Shown: positions 14,489 to 23,410, counted from the stretch's first letter. The stretch: DNA of 23,683 nucleotides from Planctomycetota bacterium (GCA_021809365.1 JAKBAC010000035.1:1-23683), one strand, 5' to 3'. Notes: generated by a model from the letters alone, not told the origin. Program-made: numbers and translations.

Positions 14489-16117
14489 ATGACATCTGAC
14501 TTGCACATGAAATGGATAACTTATGCGCTGATACTCGCCGCCGGCAGTCCAATTGCGGCTTCAGCGGGAGCACCGACTACAAACATTGCGGCAGTTGGTA
14601 CAGCGCCGACATCCGCCGCGGCCAATATCGCCCCTGCCACACAGGCCGCCACGGCAGCCGTTGGCACTACCGCCTCCCCGCCTCCTCCGGGGCCGGCGTT
14701 TAATGAGACACAGCGATTATTTCAGCGAGCATTTACCTCCACGATGGCCGGCTCGGTGGTTCTCGGATCGTTGAAGGCGACCGGCGATGCGGAGCTTGAG
14801 CCGTTTTTTCTGGCGGTAAGCCGTTCCAAGTCGCCGGAATTGCAACTTATTGGCCTTCTGGATGCGAATGAAGTCGGTAAGAATTCTGCGATTATTCATA
14901 TTCCAAAACTGCTGGCCATTCCAATTCCGCGGTTGATTGGGCCTTCGCTTGCCGTGATGATTCACTCCGGCAACATTTCTTCAGCGCAACTCATGGAGGT
15001 TGTGAATACCGCCATTGACCCCGCGGAAAAACTGATGGCGGCCTCTGAATTGGTCAACCGCGGAAAGGCCGCGCGGGTTATCCCAGTGCTCGACCAGTTG
15101 GCCGAAAGTCAGACGGATTCAATTCGCTACTATGCCGCCCTGACGTTGCTGCAATGCAAATCGCCCGAGCAGGCCCGACGCGGGCTTAATTTGCTGCGCG
15201 AATTGGCGGTGCGTAAGGCGGTACGATTGGTGGATTTGAAAGAGGCTTTACTGGCCCAGGTGGCAGCGCAAAGGATTTCCGCCGCCGGTTCATGGGCGGA
15301 GCTTATTGCGAAGAACAGTCAAAATCCCTGGTCCCTGCGGCGTCGGGCGGTGCAAACGCTTTTGGCGATTGGCGCGCCGGCCGGTCCGCCACTGCTTGCT
15401 GAGATGATTCACTTCGCCAAAGGCACAATTGATAAAATTGAATTGGGGTTGCTGGCGGTGCAATATCCCAAGGGACTCGCCATAGCTGACTTGCAAACGC
15501 TGAAACAGACGGATTCCCCTCTCCTGATGGGCATTGCCAAGACCGCCGCGGCGGCGGTTTCCGGGAAATCGCCCCTGCCGGGAATTTTGGCGCTGATTCA
15601 ACAGGGGCAGCCGATTTTCATGAATTGGGCATTGGCGTACGCCAGTGGCAAGGACATTTCTCATCGACGGAAAATTCTTCAGGCCCTGATTGAATATGCC
15701 ACCGCGGCGGGTGATGGCGCGGATACCGATTTTCGCCGCGCGATCGCCGCCGCCACCGTATTAGCCGATGCCAATGGCCCCCTGGATCGGAAAATTCTGG
15801 CCGCCGATTTGGACTCGTCCAATGCGGGCGTGGTTGAGGCGGTGCTGGCCGGTATGATCCAAAGCCGGAATGCCGATTTTGCGCCGCTGATCGAACCGCT
15901 TTGGAGCGCGATGCTTAAGCGCGACCATCGCAAGATAAGAGAATTTGCGGCTATGGAATTGGCGCGTGAGGGTAAAAAAGTGGAACTTCCCGTATTGCGG
16001 GATATTCTTTTGTATGGTCTCCGCCGCAGCGATGGATTCCGCGCTGCCGCCGGCTGGTATTATGTGAAACTAACGGGTCGCGGCCCGTCCCTGCTGTTAA
16101 AGTGGTCAAGCAACTGA
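14489..16117 (+). CDS. Secreted HEAT-repeat-like protein of unknown function
   Basis: This 542-residue protein begins with a signal peptide (KWITYALILAAGSPIAASAGA). The ATG at 14489 has GGAG 12 bases upstream; an ATG at 14507 is also possible and would start right at the signal peptide. An Ala/Thr/Pro-rich low-complexity linker (about 28-75) follows. The rest is a series of helical repeats resembling HEAT or armadillo units. Examples are QLMEVVNTAIDPAEKLMAAS and VIPVLDQLAESQTDSIRYYA, with AALTLLQCKSP following the latter. IREFAAMELAREGKKVELPV occurs near the end. Such repeats usually bind other proteins. No catalytic motif is seen. It is transcribed alone, divergent from nuoC and convergent with the response regulator. 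Confidence 0.75.
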   Translation: MTSDLHMKWITYALILAAGSPIAASAGAPTTNIAAVGTAPTSAAANIAPATQAATAAVGTTASPPPPGPAFNETQRLFQRAFTSTMAGSVVLGSLKATGDAELEPFFLAVSRSKSPELQLIGLLDANEVGKNSAIIHIPKLLAIPIPRLIGPSLAVMIHSGNISSAQLMEVVNTAIDPAEKLMAASELVNRGKAARVIPVLDQLAESQTDSIRYYAALTLLQCKSPEQARRGLNLLRELAVRKAVRLVDLKEALLAQVAAQRISAAGSWAELIAKNSQNPWSLRRRAVQTLLAIGAPAGPPLLAEMIHFAKGTIDKIELGLLAVQYPKGLAIADLQTLKQTDSPLLMGIAKTAAAAVSGKSPLPGILALIQQGQPIFMNWALAYASGKDISHRRKILQALIEYATAAGDGADTDFRRAIAAATVLADANGPLDRKILAADLDSSNAGVVEAVLAGMIQSRNADFAPLIEPLWSAMLKRDHRKIREFAAMELAREGKKVELPVLRDILLYGLRRSDGFRAAAGWYYVKLTGRGPSLLLKWSSN

Positions 16118-16190
16118 AGCGGAAAATAGCGCACGGCGGGCATGGCTCTCAATTCCCAATCCCCCCTGCTCGTCTTCCCTCACCCGTATC

Positions 16191-16223
16191 CGCGGACAAA
16201 AACCGCGACCGGCCCTTGCCGGT
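16191..16223. terminator. Two tandem hairpins between convergent genes, probable terminator
   Basis: CGCGG (16191-16195) pairs with CCGCG (16203-16207) over an A-rich loop. Immediately next, ACCGGC (16208-16213) pairs with GCCGGT (16218-16223) over CCTT. On the minus strand the second hairpin begins four bases after the response-regulator stop and is followed, five bases on, by five thymines. This suits termination of that gene; from the plus strand it may stop the HEAT-protein transcript. Confidence 0.45.
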
Positions 16224-16226
16224 GAC

Positions 16227-16940
16227 TCAAGTGCTTTCTTCGTTGACTTCCACTAATTTGTAACCCACGCCGCGGACGGTGTGAATCATCCACTGATAAT
16301 CGCCGAGTTTTTTGCGTATCGCGGTGACATGCACATCAATGGCCCGATCGGTAACGTACACTTCCGATCCCATCACGCGATCGGTAATCTGATCTCTTGA
16401 CAATACCCGGCCACGCGCCAGAGCCAGGGCGGTAAGAAGTTTGAATTCCGTGGGTGTGAGAATAATGGGACGACCTTCCAGCGTCACTTCATGCCGGGAC
16501 TCATCAATTACCATGGCACCGTTGCTGAGAATCTGCTGGCCGATTTCCGACGCGGAAGCTTTGCGGCGCAACACGGCGGCAATGCGTGCCATAAGCACTT
16601 TCATGGAAAACGGTTTCGTGACATAATCATCGGCTCCCATGGAAAGCCCCACGATAATGTCCATTTCTTCCCCACGGGCCGTGAGCATGAGAATGGGAAT
16701 ATTGGCGGTTTGCGGATCACCCTTGAGGCGTGTGGCCACTTCCTGCCCCGTAAGCCCCGGCATCATCAAATCCAGCACGATCATGTCGGGCAGCAGCTTG
16801 CGCGCCAATTCCAAGCCGATTTTTCCATCATGGGCTGTGACGGCCTCATAGCCCTGGCGCTGTAAATTCATGCCGATGAGATCAACCAGATCACGCTCGT
16901 CATCCACCACCAGAATTTTTTTCTTGCGGGCCATTATCAT
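16227..16940 (-). CDS. OmpR/PhoB-family response regulator
   Basis: A 237-residue two-component response regulator. The receiver domain (about 8-124) has the acid pair Asp13/Asp14, phosphoacceptor Asp57 in VLDLMMPGLTGQEV, Thr87 in MLTARGEEMD and Lys109 in DDYVTKPFS. The winged-helix DNA-binding domain (about 135-232) shows LTPTEFKLLTALALARGRVL, DRAIDVHVTAIRKKLGD and IHTVRGVGYKL, typical of the PhoB/PhoP branch. The ATG at 16940 has GGGGA six bases upstream; an internal ATG two codons later is less well placed. No histidine kinase gene is adjacent on either side, so the partner must lie elsewhere. Its targets cannot be inferred. Confidence 0.93.
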   Translation of the reverse strand: MIMARKKKILVVDDERDLVDLIGMNLQRQGYEAVTAHDGKIGLELARKLLPDMIVLDLMMPGLTGQEVATRLKGDPQTANIPILMLTARGEEMDIIVGLSMGADDYVTKPFSMKVLMARIAAVLRRKASASEIGQQILSNGAMVIDESRHEVTLEGRPIILTPTEFKLLTALALARGRVLSRDQITDRVMGSEVYVTDRAIDVHVTAIRKKLGDYQWMIHTVRGVGYKLVEVNEEST

Positions 16941-17090
16941 CCAATCCCCAAAACCACGTTTTCATTTTACCTTACAATCCCTGCCTTGGCACCGGTCGTC
17001 AAGCCCCCACCGACAGGCTTAACACAACCTTATCAAATTATTAACTGATTGCTATTATTGGCTACACTGGCTGGAGCCGCCCGGAACCGG

Positions 17091-17096
17091 TATCTT
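17091..17096 (+). promoter_or_regulatory. Possible -10 element placing the nadK start at or near the transcript 5' end
   Basis: GGTATCTTAG lies eight bases before the nadK ATG and no Shine-Dalgarno sequence precedes that ATG. If used, transcription would begin at or within a few bases of the start codon. A TATTAT at about 17053-17058 would be an alternative giving a normal leader. Confidence 0.25.
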
Positions 17097-17104
17097 AGTG
17101 CGTT

Positions 17105-17986
17105 ATGCGAATTGCCCTGGCAGCCAACCTGGATAAATCGGACGCGGTAGCGGCGGCTGATATTCTATTGAAGACGCTCCACGCGACCGTCGGCAAAACG
17201 CACGAGGTCAAAATGCTGACGGCAATTTCCAGCTCTACACTGGATGCGTTTGATCCGGATATTCTGGTGCTGTTGGGCGGTGATGGAACGGTACTGCAGG
17301 CGGCCCGGTTTATTGCGGGCAAACGGGCGGCGCTGGTGGGAATTAACTTCGGAAAACTCGGTTATCTGGCATCGTTCACCGTGGATGAATTCCTTGCGCA
17401 ATTGCCGCGGATGCTGGCTGGAGAACTGAGGATATCAGAGCGCCTGATGCTGGAGGGGGCAATTGTCGATGCCGCGGGGGCATCGGAACGTGACCGGGAG
17501 AAATCCCGAACTCCAGAAGAAGTATTTCAATGCGCCGCACTGAACGATGTTGTGGTCAACGCCGGAATCCCGTTCCGCATGGTGCAATTAACAATTATGA
17601 TTGATGGACAGAATACCACCACATTTCGCGGGGATGGGCTGATCGTATCAACCTCATCGGGTTCAACGGGGTATAATCTCTCGGCGGGCGGTCCGCTGAT
17701 ATCGCCGGACCTTGATGCAATTGTTATTACACCGATCTGCCCGCATTCCTTATCATTCCGTCCCGTGGTCGTGCCTGATCGTGTGGAAATCCGCATCACG
17801 CCCATACGGGTGAATACCGGCACGCATGTAAGTTTTGACGGGCAGGTTTCGCAACCGCTGGTGGCGGGGCAGTCTGTGGTGGTGCGGCGGGCGCACAAGC
17901 CGTTGCGCCTGGTGGAGAATCCGGCAATGACGCACTGGGGCATGTTGGCCAGCAAGCTGCACTGGGCGCAAAGCCCACGGGCGTAG
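17105..17986 (+). CDS. nadK: NAD kinase
   Basis: This 293-residue cytosolic enzyme phosphorylates NAD to NADP. The catalytic GGDGT motif is at about 58-62 (ILVLLGGDGTVLQAARF), followed by LVGINFGKLGYLASF, LNDVVVNAG and FRGDGLIVSTSSGSTGYNLS with AGGPLISPD. ITPICPHSLSFRPVVVPD matches the conserved C-terminal motif. An insertion of about 15 residues (ASERDREKSRTPEEV) precedes the LNDVVVNAG strand. The ATG at 17105 gives the expected MRIALAAN start, though no ribosome-binding site is visible. It is divergent from the response regulator and probably heads an operon with the membrane protein gene 49 bases downstream. Confidence 0.95.
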   Translation: MRIALAANLDKSDAVAAADILLKTLHATVGKTHEVKMLTAISSSTLDAFDPDILVLLGGDGTVLQAARFIAGKRAALVGINFGKLGYLASFTVDEFLAQLPRMLAGELRISERLMLEGAIVDAAGASERDREKSRTPEEVFQCAALNDVVVNAGIPFRMVQLTIMIDGQNTTTFRGDGLIVSTSSGSTGYNLSAGGPLISPDLDAIVITPICPHSLSFRPVVVPDRVEIRITPIRVNTGTHVSFDGQVSQPLVAGQSVVVRRAHKPLRLVENPAMTHWGMLASKLHWAQSPRA

Positions 17987-18035
17987 AGCCGGCAGAATGG
18001 CAACCGTTGGAAATATGCGGCGAGGATAAAAGATT

Positions 18036-19757
18036 ATGGGTGATCCAGCACCGGGAAATGATGAAACACCGTACCAGAATTTCACACTGCAAAATGTGCG
18101 CTTCAGTTCCATATTTGAATGCAGCCATCTCTTTCGCGCATTTCGCATGGCGATTCAGCCGGCCTGCATGATCACCGGTCTTATGGCGATACTGGTGATT
18201 TATTGTGCCGGACGGGCATTGGATGCGGTCTGGGGATGCCAGGTATTGCCGGGCGAGATTTCCGCCATTCATTCCCCATTTCCCGGATATTACGATAACC
18301 TCATCCGGCAGAACCGTTTGATCCGGCGGCAGGCTCTTGTGGATCTCTTACAAGTCCAGGAGCCGAATTTAACGGTATCTCAAATCAATGCTCTGGCCGG
18401 CAAACCTTCGGCAGCCTACGGTGCCATACGCGCGGCGTACGAGCGCCAGTTTATCAAGGCGGTCGACGCCGCCGCGGCTCAGCCGGGTGTCAGCCGGAAA
18501 CTGATCAATCAAGCCCGGCGGCAGGCCACACTGAAATTGCTCAATGAGATGCGGCACCTTCGATCGACGGTGGGCCGCGGCATATTTTCCGCCTTGCTGC
18601 GCTATGAGATAAGAGAATTCCATTTGCTGATGGCGAACACCGCGGCGCTTTTGCGCATTGCGCCCATGACTCCGGAGCGCGGGATGCCGGAGCAGGCGGT
18701 AGTGCAAATTGGCACTGGTATTCTTCCGGTGGGCACGCAAGGTCTGTGGCGCAATGACTCCATCACCGGGTGCCTGGCGAACCTATTTATTACCGGCCCG
18801 GAATGGCTGGTAGCGGGGGCCGCGCCGGTGCGCGCGGTCAACCCGAGCCATGGTATGGGTCTGTTTTTTCGGCGTTTCTTTTATCTCTTGAGCGTATTAT
18901 TGTTGGCCGTGATCACGATGCTTGCCATCGCCCTGGCCGGAGCGATGATCTGTCGGCAAACGGCACTGGAGTTTACCGGCCGGCGTCCGACATTTGCGGC
19001 CAATATGGCATTTGCAACGTCGCGTCTTGGATCGTTCATTAAAGCGCCACTGTTGCCGTTTATCACAATTCTCGGAACCGGCCTGGCGTTGACGATTTTA
19101 GCATTTGTGGGAGCCATACCCTTTCTGGGTGAAATTTTTATCGGCATCATCTTTATCGTGTTTCTGATACTGGGCTTCATCATCATGCTCATGGTGCTGG
19201 GATTGCTGGGCGGATTTAATCTTATCTATCCTACGCTGGCGGTGGAAGGATCAGATTCGTTTGACGCCATCAGCCGCAGTTTCAGCTACGTTTATGCCCG
19301 GCCCTGGCGGATGCTGTTTTACACGTTGCTGCTTCTGGTATACGGAGCGGTGACGTATCTGTTTCTGTCATTTGCGATGTATGTGCTGCTGGCGGGCGTG
19401 CATATTTTTGTGGGATGGGGCATGACGCTTTTTGGCTTACTGCATGGATGGAACACGGGTGGCGGAAAACTTGCCGCACTGTGGCCGTTGCCGCAGTTCG
19501 GCCATCTGATTGCCCCGATCAACTGGTGGGCGATGAATTGGTCGGAAACGATCGGGGCGATATTTCTGTATTTCTGGCTCTTTCTGGCCGTTACGCTGCT
19601 GGGGGCGTATGTCTTGAGCTATTATTTCGCGGGCAATACGATCTTGTATCTGCTGCTGCGGCGAAGCGTGGATGGTCAGGGCTTGAATGAAATATTTCAG
19701 GACCAGCCGGAGAATCGTGCGACAGCTTCCGCGATCCCATCCGCTCAGGCCGAATAA
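18036..19757 (+). CDS. Large polytopic membrane protein of unknown function
   Basis: A 573-residue membrane protein that I cannot assign to a family. One helix lies at about 43-62 (PACMITGLMAILVIYCAGRA). It is followed by an extracytoplasmic segment of roughly 220 residues containing basic helical stretches (NLIRQNRLIRRQALVDLL, RKLINQARRQATLKLLNEMR). About six hydrophobic segments occupy residues 285-555, including LLPFITILGTGLALTILAFV and FIGIIFIVFLILGFIIMLMV. Between them is YPTLAVEGSDSFDAISRSFS followed by YVYARPWRMLFY, an amphipathic segment between helices that resembles those of several membrane-domain families of unknown function. GAGGA lies nine bases before the ATG. It is sandwiched between nadK (49-base gap) and the aminopeptidase gene (9-base gap), so cotranscription is likely. 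Confidence 0.78.
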   Translation: MGDPAPGNDETPYQNFTLQNVRFSSIFECSHLFRAFRMAIQPACMITGLMAILVIYCAGRALDAVWGCQVLPGEISAIHSPFPGYYDNLIRQNRLIRRQALVDLLQVQEPNLTVSQINALAGKPSAAYGAIRAAYERQFIKAVDAAAAQPGVSRKLINQARRQATLKLLNEMRHLRSTVGRGIFSALLRYEIREFHLLMANTAALLRIAPMTPERGMPEQAVVQIGTGILPVGTQGLWRNDSITGCLANLFITGPEWLVAGAAPVRAVNPSHGMGLFFRRFFYLLSVLLLAVITMLAIALAGAMICRQTALEFTGRRPTFAANMAFATSRLGSFIKAPLLPFITILGTGLALTILAFVGAIPFLGEIFIGIIFIVFLILGFIIMLMVLGLLGGFNLIYPTLAVEGSDSFDAISRSFSYVYARPWRMLFYTLLLLVYGAVTYLFLSFAMYVLLAGVHIFVGWGMTLFGLLHGWNTGGGKLAALWPLPQFGHLIAPINWWAMNWSETIGAIFLYFWLFLAVTLLGAYVLSYYFAGNTILYLLLRRSVDGQGLNEIFQDQPENRATASAIPSAQAE

Positions 19758-19766
19758 AGGGGATGG

Positions 19767-20993
19767 ATGGTGAAACTGCGGGATCCCTTTTTTGAAATTC
19801 TCAAGCGTTTATGCAATACGCCCACCGCTCCGTATCATGAGCAGCGGGTCATGGATGAAATTGGGCGATGGCTCGCCGCCGAAAACCGATCGCGCTGCAT
19901 CCGTTATCGAACGGATGTGGCGGGTAATATCCATCTTGAGTATCGCAAGGGTCGTAAAGGCTGTCGCACGCTGGTGCTTGAAGCGCATCTCGATCATCCG
20001 GGATTTGTTGTCACCGGCACCGCGCGCGACGGCACCATCCGGGCGATTTTCCGTGGCGGCGTGAAACCCTCATGTTTCGTCGGTTCCGCGGTGGCTCTTT
20101 GGATTGATTCCTTGAATACCGCATCCGACGAATTGCCGACGCCGATAGTAACCCGCGTGTTGCGCGCGACGCCGGCCAAAGGGCGAGGACCGATGCGCGT
20201 GACACTGGCACCAATTGAAAGAAAAATCCCTCGCGGGACCATCGCGACTTGGAATCTCCCCGATGCTTCCGTGGAAGATAATTTCTTTATGGCCCGTGCA
20301 TGTGATGATCTGGCCGGCGTTGCAGCCTGTCTTTGCGTTTTGGATCGGCTGCTTGAATTGCAAGCCAGGTGCAATGTCACCGTGCTGCTGACGCGTGCGG
20401 AGGAGGTCGGCTTTGCCGGGGCGATTGCGGTGGCGAAAGGCGGTTTAATTTCCCGCCATTGCGCTGTGCTCGGTCTGGAAACCAGCCGCGCCACGGCGCA
20501 GGCCGTGCAGGGGGCGGGTCCCGTGATTCGCGTGGGCGATCGGACCAGCACCTTCAGCCCAGCATTCACGCGCTTTATGGCCATGATCGCCGGAGGCATT
20601 GCCGATGAATCCGCTGATTTTCGGTATCAGCGGGCGCTGATGGATGGTGGAACCTGTGATTCCACCGTATTTCACGCCTTCGGCTATGAAACCGGCGCAA
20701 TCTGCCTGGCGCTGGGTAATTATCACAATATGCTTGAAGCGCCGGCCACTGCGGGACTGCAACCGCAAGTTCCAACGGCCGGACCGCTAATCGGCAGTGA
20801 AACGATTCATCTGTCCGATTTCGCCGGAGAGGTGGAATTGCTGGCGCACATTTGCGTAAAGTTCCCGCGCTATAAGCCTGGGATGGATGATTTGAAAAAA
20901 CGATTCAGTGACCTGCATAAAAATGAACAGCGGGCATTGCTTCAGCGGGACGGAGCGGTTCCAAGCCGGTATATCCATACGCCTCCAATGTGA
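19767..20993 (+). CDS. M42-like metallo-aminopeptidase
   Basis: This 408-residue protein is a di-metal (usually zinc or cobalt) peptidase of the M42/M28/M20 clan, probably cytoplasmic. The ligand pattern is visible: His74 in LEAHLDHPGF, Asp180 in RACDDLAGVAA, the catalytic Glu212-Glu213 pair in LTRAEEVGFAGA, Glu238 in LGLETS and His320 in LALGNYHN. The DGGTCDSTVFHAFG region matches M42 proteins. The amino terminus (LRDPFFEILKRLCNTPTAPYHEQRV) is typical of the family. M42 enzymes are generally about 340-370 residues; this one has about 35 extra at the C-terminus, charged and rich in Lys/Arg. AAAGGGGA precedes the ATG at close spacing, nine bases after the stop of the upstream membrane protein. 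The class is confident; whether it trims peptides from OppA uptake is speculation. Confidence 0.85.
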   Translation: MVKLRDPFFEILKRLCNTPTAPYHEQRVMDEIGRWLAAENRSRCIRYRTDVAGNIHLEYRKGRKGCRTLVLEAHLDHPGFVVTGTARDGTIRAIFRGGVKPSCFVGSAVALWIDSLNTASDELPTPIVTRVLRATPAKGRGPMRVTLAPIERKIPRGTIATWNLPDASVEDNFFMARACDDLAGVAACLCVLDRLLELQARCNVTVLLTRAEEVGFAGAIAVAKGGLISRHCAVLGLETSRATAQAVQGAGPVIRVGDRTSTFSPAFTRFMAMIAGGIADESADFRYQRALMDGGTCDSTVFHAFGYETGAICLALGNYHNMLEAPATAGLQPQVPTAGPLIGSETIHLSDFAGEVELLAHICVKFPRYKPGMDDLKKRFSDLHKNEQRALLQRDGAVPSRYIHTPPM

Positions 20994-21042
20994 TCCGGAT
21001 TATTCGATACGGGATCAAGTAGTGCGCGATAGGATGAGAATG

Positions 21043-21486
21043 TTATTCCGCCGGGCTGCGGCGGGCGCGTTTAACATCTGATCGCACACGCTTGCTTTCC
21101 AGTCTGCGAGTGCGGCTGGCTTTGGTGGGGCGGGTCTTGCGCCGCTTTTTGGGTTCCACCATCGCTTCGGATACCAGAAGTTTAAGTTTCTCCACACACG
21201 CGCGGCGATTGGCCTCTTGGGTACGCTGATTGGAACTGATCAGCACGATAGCGCCGGCGGCATCCACTCTTCGTCCGAGGGCTTCAATCAATCTTTCGCG
21301 CGCTTTCACATTCAGGCCATGGAGGTCGTCAGGATGCACGCGCAAATCGGTTTTGGTATTGACCTTATTGACATTTTGACCGCCTGGGCCGCCCGAACGG
21401 GAGAAACCGAATTGCAGCCGCTGCCTGTCAACCCATACGCCGCCGCCCAGTGCTAAACCAGGAACATTAGAAGAAAACTCAACCAT
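21043..21486 (-). CDS. arfB: Peptidyl-tRNA hydrolase ArfB (YaeJ-type ribosome rescue factor)
   Basis: This 147-residue protein is a class-I release-factor-like hydrolase that frees peptides from ribosomes stalled at mRNA ends. The catalytic GGQ is at residues 35-37 in FSRSGGPGGQNVNKVNTKTDLRV. It lacks the codon-reading domain of RF1/RF2, as expected for ArfB. The tail is very basic (KKRRKTRPTKASRTRRLESK, then RVRSDVKRARR) and in the family inserts into the empty mRNA channel. The ATG at 21486 has no ribosome-binding site; a TATAAT sits only seven bases upstream, suggesting a leaderless transcript. It is convergent with the aminopeptidase gene and divergent from the membrane protein that follows. 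Confidence 0.92.
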   Translation of the reverse strand: MVEFSSNVPGLALGGGVWVDRQRLQFGFSRSGGPGGQNVNKVNTKTDLRVHPDDLHGLNVKARERLIEALGRRVDAAGAIVLISSNQRTQEANRRACVEKLKLLVSEAMVEPKKRRKTRPTKASRTRRLESKRVRSDVKRARRSPAE

Positions 21487-21493
21487 GGGGGGT

Positions 21494-21499
21494 ATTATA
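21494..21499 (-). promoter_or_regulatory. Extended -10 element directly upstream of arfB
   Basis: On the minus strand the sequence is TGGTATAAT, a TGn-extended -10, with seven bases between it and the arfB ATG. Start of transcription would then fall at the start codon, giving a leaderless mRNA. No consensus -35 is evident, which fits an extended -10 promoter. Confidence 0.5.
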
Positions 21500-21616
21500 C
21501 CATCAATTGGTTAAAAGTGCGGAAAGTTGCGGTATTGAACGATAGTGGGTATTGAGGAATTTACTTGGGCGATTTACGATTGGGTATCGCCGATTGCGTA
21601 TGGATGGATTTTCGCA

Positions 21617-23410
21617 ATGAGCCAGGGCCTGATAGACGGTAACTTCGGCAAGACTGATGCCAGCGGCGATTCGCGGAGGCGCGGAATCTGGTATGCATTG
21701 GCGGCATTGGTGGTTTACAGTTTGTGTGTGCTGCCGCTGCTGGTTTCAATCCACTTTCAGGTCACGGATCATCTTATTGCGGCTCGTGGCCCCGATCCGC
21801 GGCAATGGCTCTGGTTCTTTCGCTGGTGGCCGTACGCTCTCGGACATGGGATCAATCCGTTGTACGCGCATGTCGTATGGGCACCCAATGGCGAAAATCT
21901 GACTTGGGCCACTTCCACGCCCACCCTGGCGATTGCGTTGGCTCCGATCACGCTGCTATGGGGATCCATTGTCACTTATAACGTTGTCGCCTTGGCCGGG
22001 CCCCTGCTGGCGGCATGGTGTGCGTATCTGCTGTGCCGGGAATTGACGGGAAAGTTCTGGCCATCCCTTATGGGCGGCTGGATATTCGGCTTTTCGGCCT
22101 TCGAGATGGCGGAACTTATGGGGCGGCCCAATCTCTATACCACCTGGCCATTACCGGTGCTCGTGCTATTGGCTCTTTTGCGTTTGCGCGGTCGAATTTC
22201 CAGAAACAAGTTTGTGCTGGGCGGTGCCGCGGTGTTAATTTTGTTAATTGGTATTTCCCTGGAGGTATTTGCCTCAGCGGTAATATTCGGGCTCATGACG
22301 CTGCTGGCCGCATTCGTGGTGGCCCAACGGGCGGAACGTCGCTCCATGATCATGCTATTGCTGGAATCGCTTGCGGCATTGGCTCTCTGCGGCCTGGTTA
22401 GTTTACCTTTTATCTGGTACATGCTCAGCGATCCCCACCGCCCGCATGGCCAACTCTTTCCAGCCGAGCAGGGCGCGACGGACTTGGCAAATCTGATTCT
22501 GCCGACACCCATTACATGGTTTGGCGGCCCACGTTTTGAGAGCATCTCCGAGTGGTTTGACGGCTGGCTGTGGGAACAGGACGCCTACATTGGACTTCCC
22601 CTGTTGATTATGATTGTGCTCTATTTTCGGGAATTTCGAACCACAGCGGCGGGAAAACTTATGATGATCGGAGGCGGAGCGGCGCTGCTATTTAGCATGG
22701 GGCCGCACCTGCAATTATTCAATAAAAGTCTGCTGATTCCGATGCCATGGGCGATATGGTCCCATCTTCCCCTGGTCAATGATATCATGCCCGTTCGTTT
22801 GATGGTTTATACCTTCCTGGCGCTGGGAGTCATGGTCGCCTGTTGGCTGACATTCTCCAAATCGCGAGGGAGCACACGGTTGCTACTGGCGGGGTTCACT
22901 ATTTTATTTTTATTTCCAAATTATGCTGGCGGCTATTGGGCCGTCAAGCCGGAAAATCCGCCATTTTTTTCCGCCGGCTTGTATAAGCAATACCTTCGGC
23001 GCGGTGAAAATGTCATCATCTTGCCCTACGGGATCAGCGGGTATGCGGTGCCCTGGCAGGCCGAAACGAATTTTTACTTTAATCTCGCCGGTGGCTGGCT
23101 GGGTCAGGCGGAAGGGATTAATACCTATTCCGATATGTCCATTCCGAAAGATTTCCATCGCAAATGGGGCCGGGCGGATTATCCGGAAAAGCTGGCGGCA
23201 TTTATCAAGCGGCACCACATTGAGGCCCTGATCGTGGATCAGAAGGAAAAAAGTCAGTGCGCAACTCTCATCAGGCCGATCCGCATCACGCCACTTTCCA
23301 TTGGCGGTGTGCTGCTGTACCGGTTTGATCCTAATCATTTAATTGTCCGCAATCATCTAATCACCTCGCCTGCACGGACAAAGAGTCCAGTCCGCGCACC
23401 GGGGACGTGA
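21617..23410 (+). CDS. Polytopic membrane protein, possible GT-C-type glycosyltransferase
   Basis: A large inner-membrane protein of about 597 residues with roughly ten hydrophobic helices (for example IWYALAALVVYSLCVLPLLV, IVTYNVVALAGPLLAAWCAY, LLIMIVLYF). After the first helix comes RWWPYALGHGINPLYAHVVW, followed by APNGENLTWATSTP. It resembles the first luminal loop of GT-C or YfhO-like proteins, and a soluble C-terminal domain follows the last helix (about 470-597). No diagnostic DxD or EED motif is certain. The ATG at 21617 is chosen. A GTG at 21545 would add 24 residues, but that segment looks non-coding and lacks a ribosome-binding site; neither start is strongly supported. Function is tentative: transfer of a lipid-linked sugar or handling of a polymer at the membrane. 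Confidence 0.7.
   Translation: MSQGLIDGNFGKTDASGDSRRRGIWYALAALVVYSLCVLPLLVSIHFQVTDHLIAARGPDPRQWLWFFRWWPYALGHGINPLYAHVVWAPNGENLTWATSTPTLAIALAPITLLWGSIVTYNVVALAGPLLAAWCAYLLCRELTGKFWPSLMGGWIFGFSAFEMAELMGRPNLYTTWPLPVLVLLALLRLRGRISRNKFVLGGAAVLILLIGISLEVFASAVIFGLMTLLAAFVVAQRAERRSMIMLLLESLAALALCGLVSLPFIWYMLSDPHRPHGQLFPAEQGATDLANLILPTPITWFGGPRFESISEWFDGWLWEQDAYIGLPLLIMIVLYFREFRTTAAGKLMMIGGGAALLFSMGPHLQLFNKSLLIPMPWAIWSHLPLVNDIMPVRLMVYTFLALGVMVACWLTFSKSRGSTRLLLAGFTILFLFPNYAGGYWAVKPENPPFFSAGLYKQYLRRGENVIILPYGISGYAVPWQAETNFYFNLAGGWLGQAEGINTYSDMSIPKDFHRKWGRADYPEKLAAFIKRHHIEALIVDQKEKSQCATLIRPIRITPLSIGGVLLYRFDPNHLIVRNHLITSPARTKSPVRAPGT

Noticed and set aside
14278..14508. Minus-strand open frame overlapping the nuoC start, considered as a nuoB or nuoA remnant
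   Set aside because: Its translation has none of the NuoB cysteine motifs or NuoA helices; it looks like a chance frame over the promoter region.
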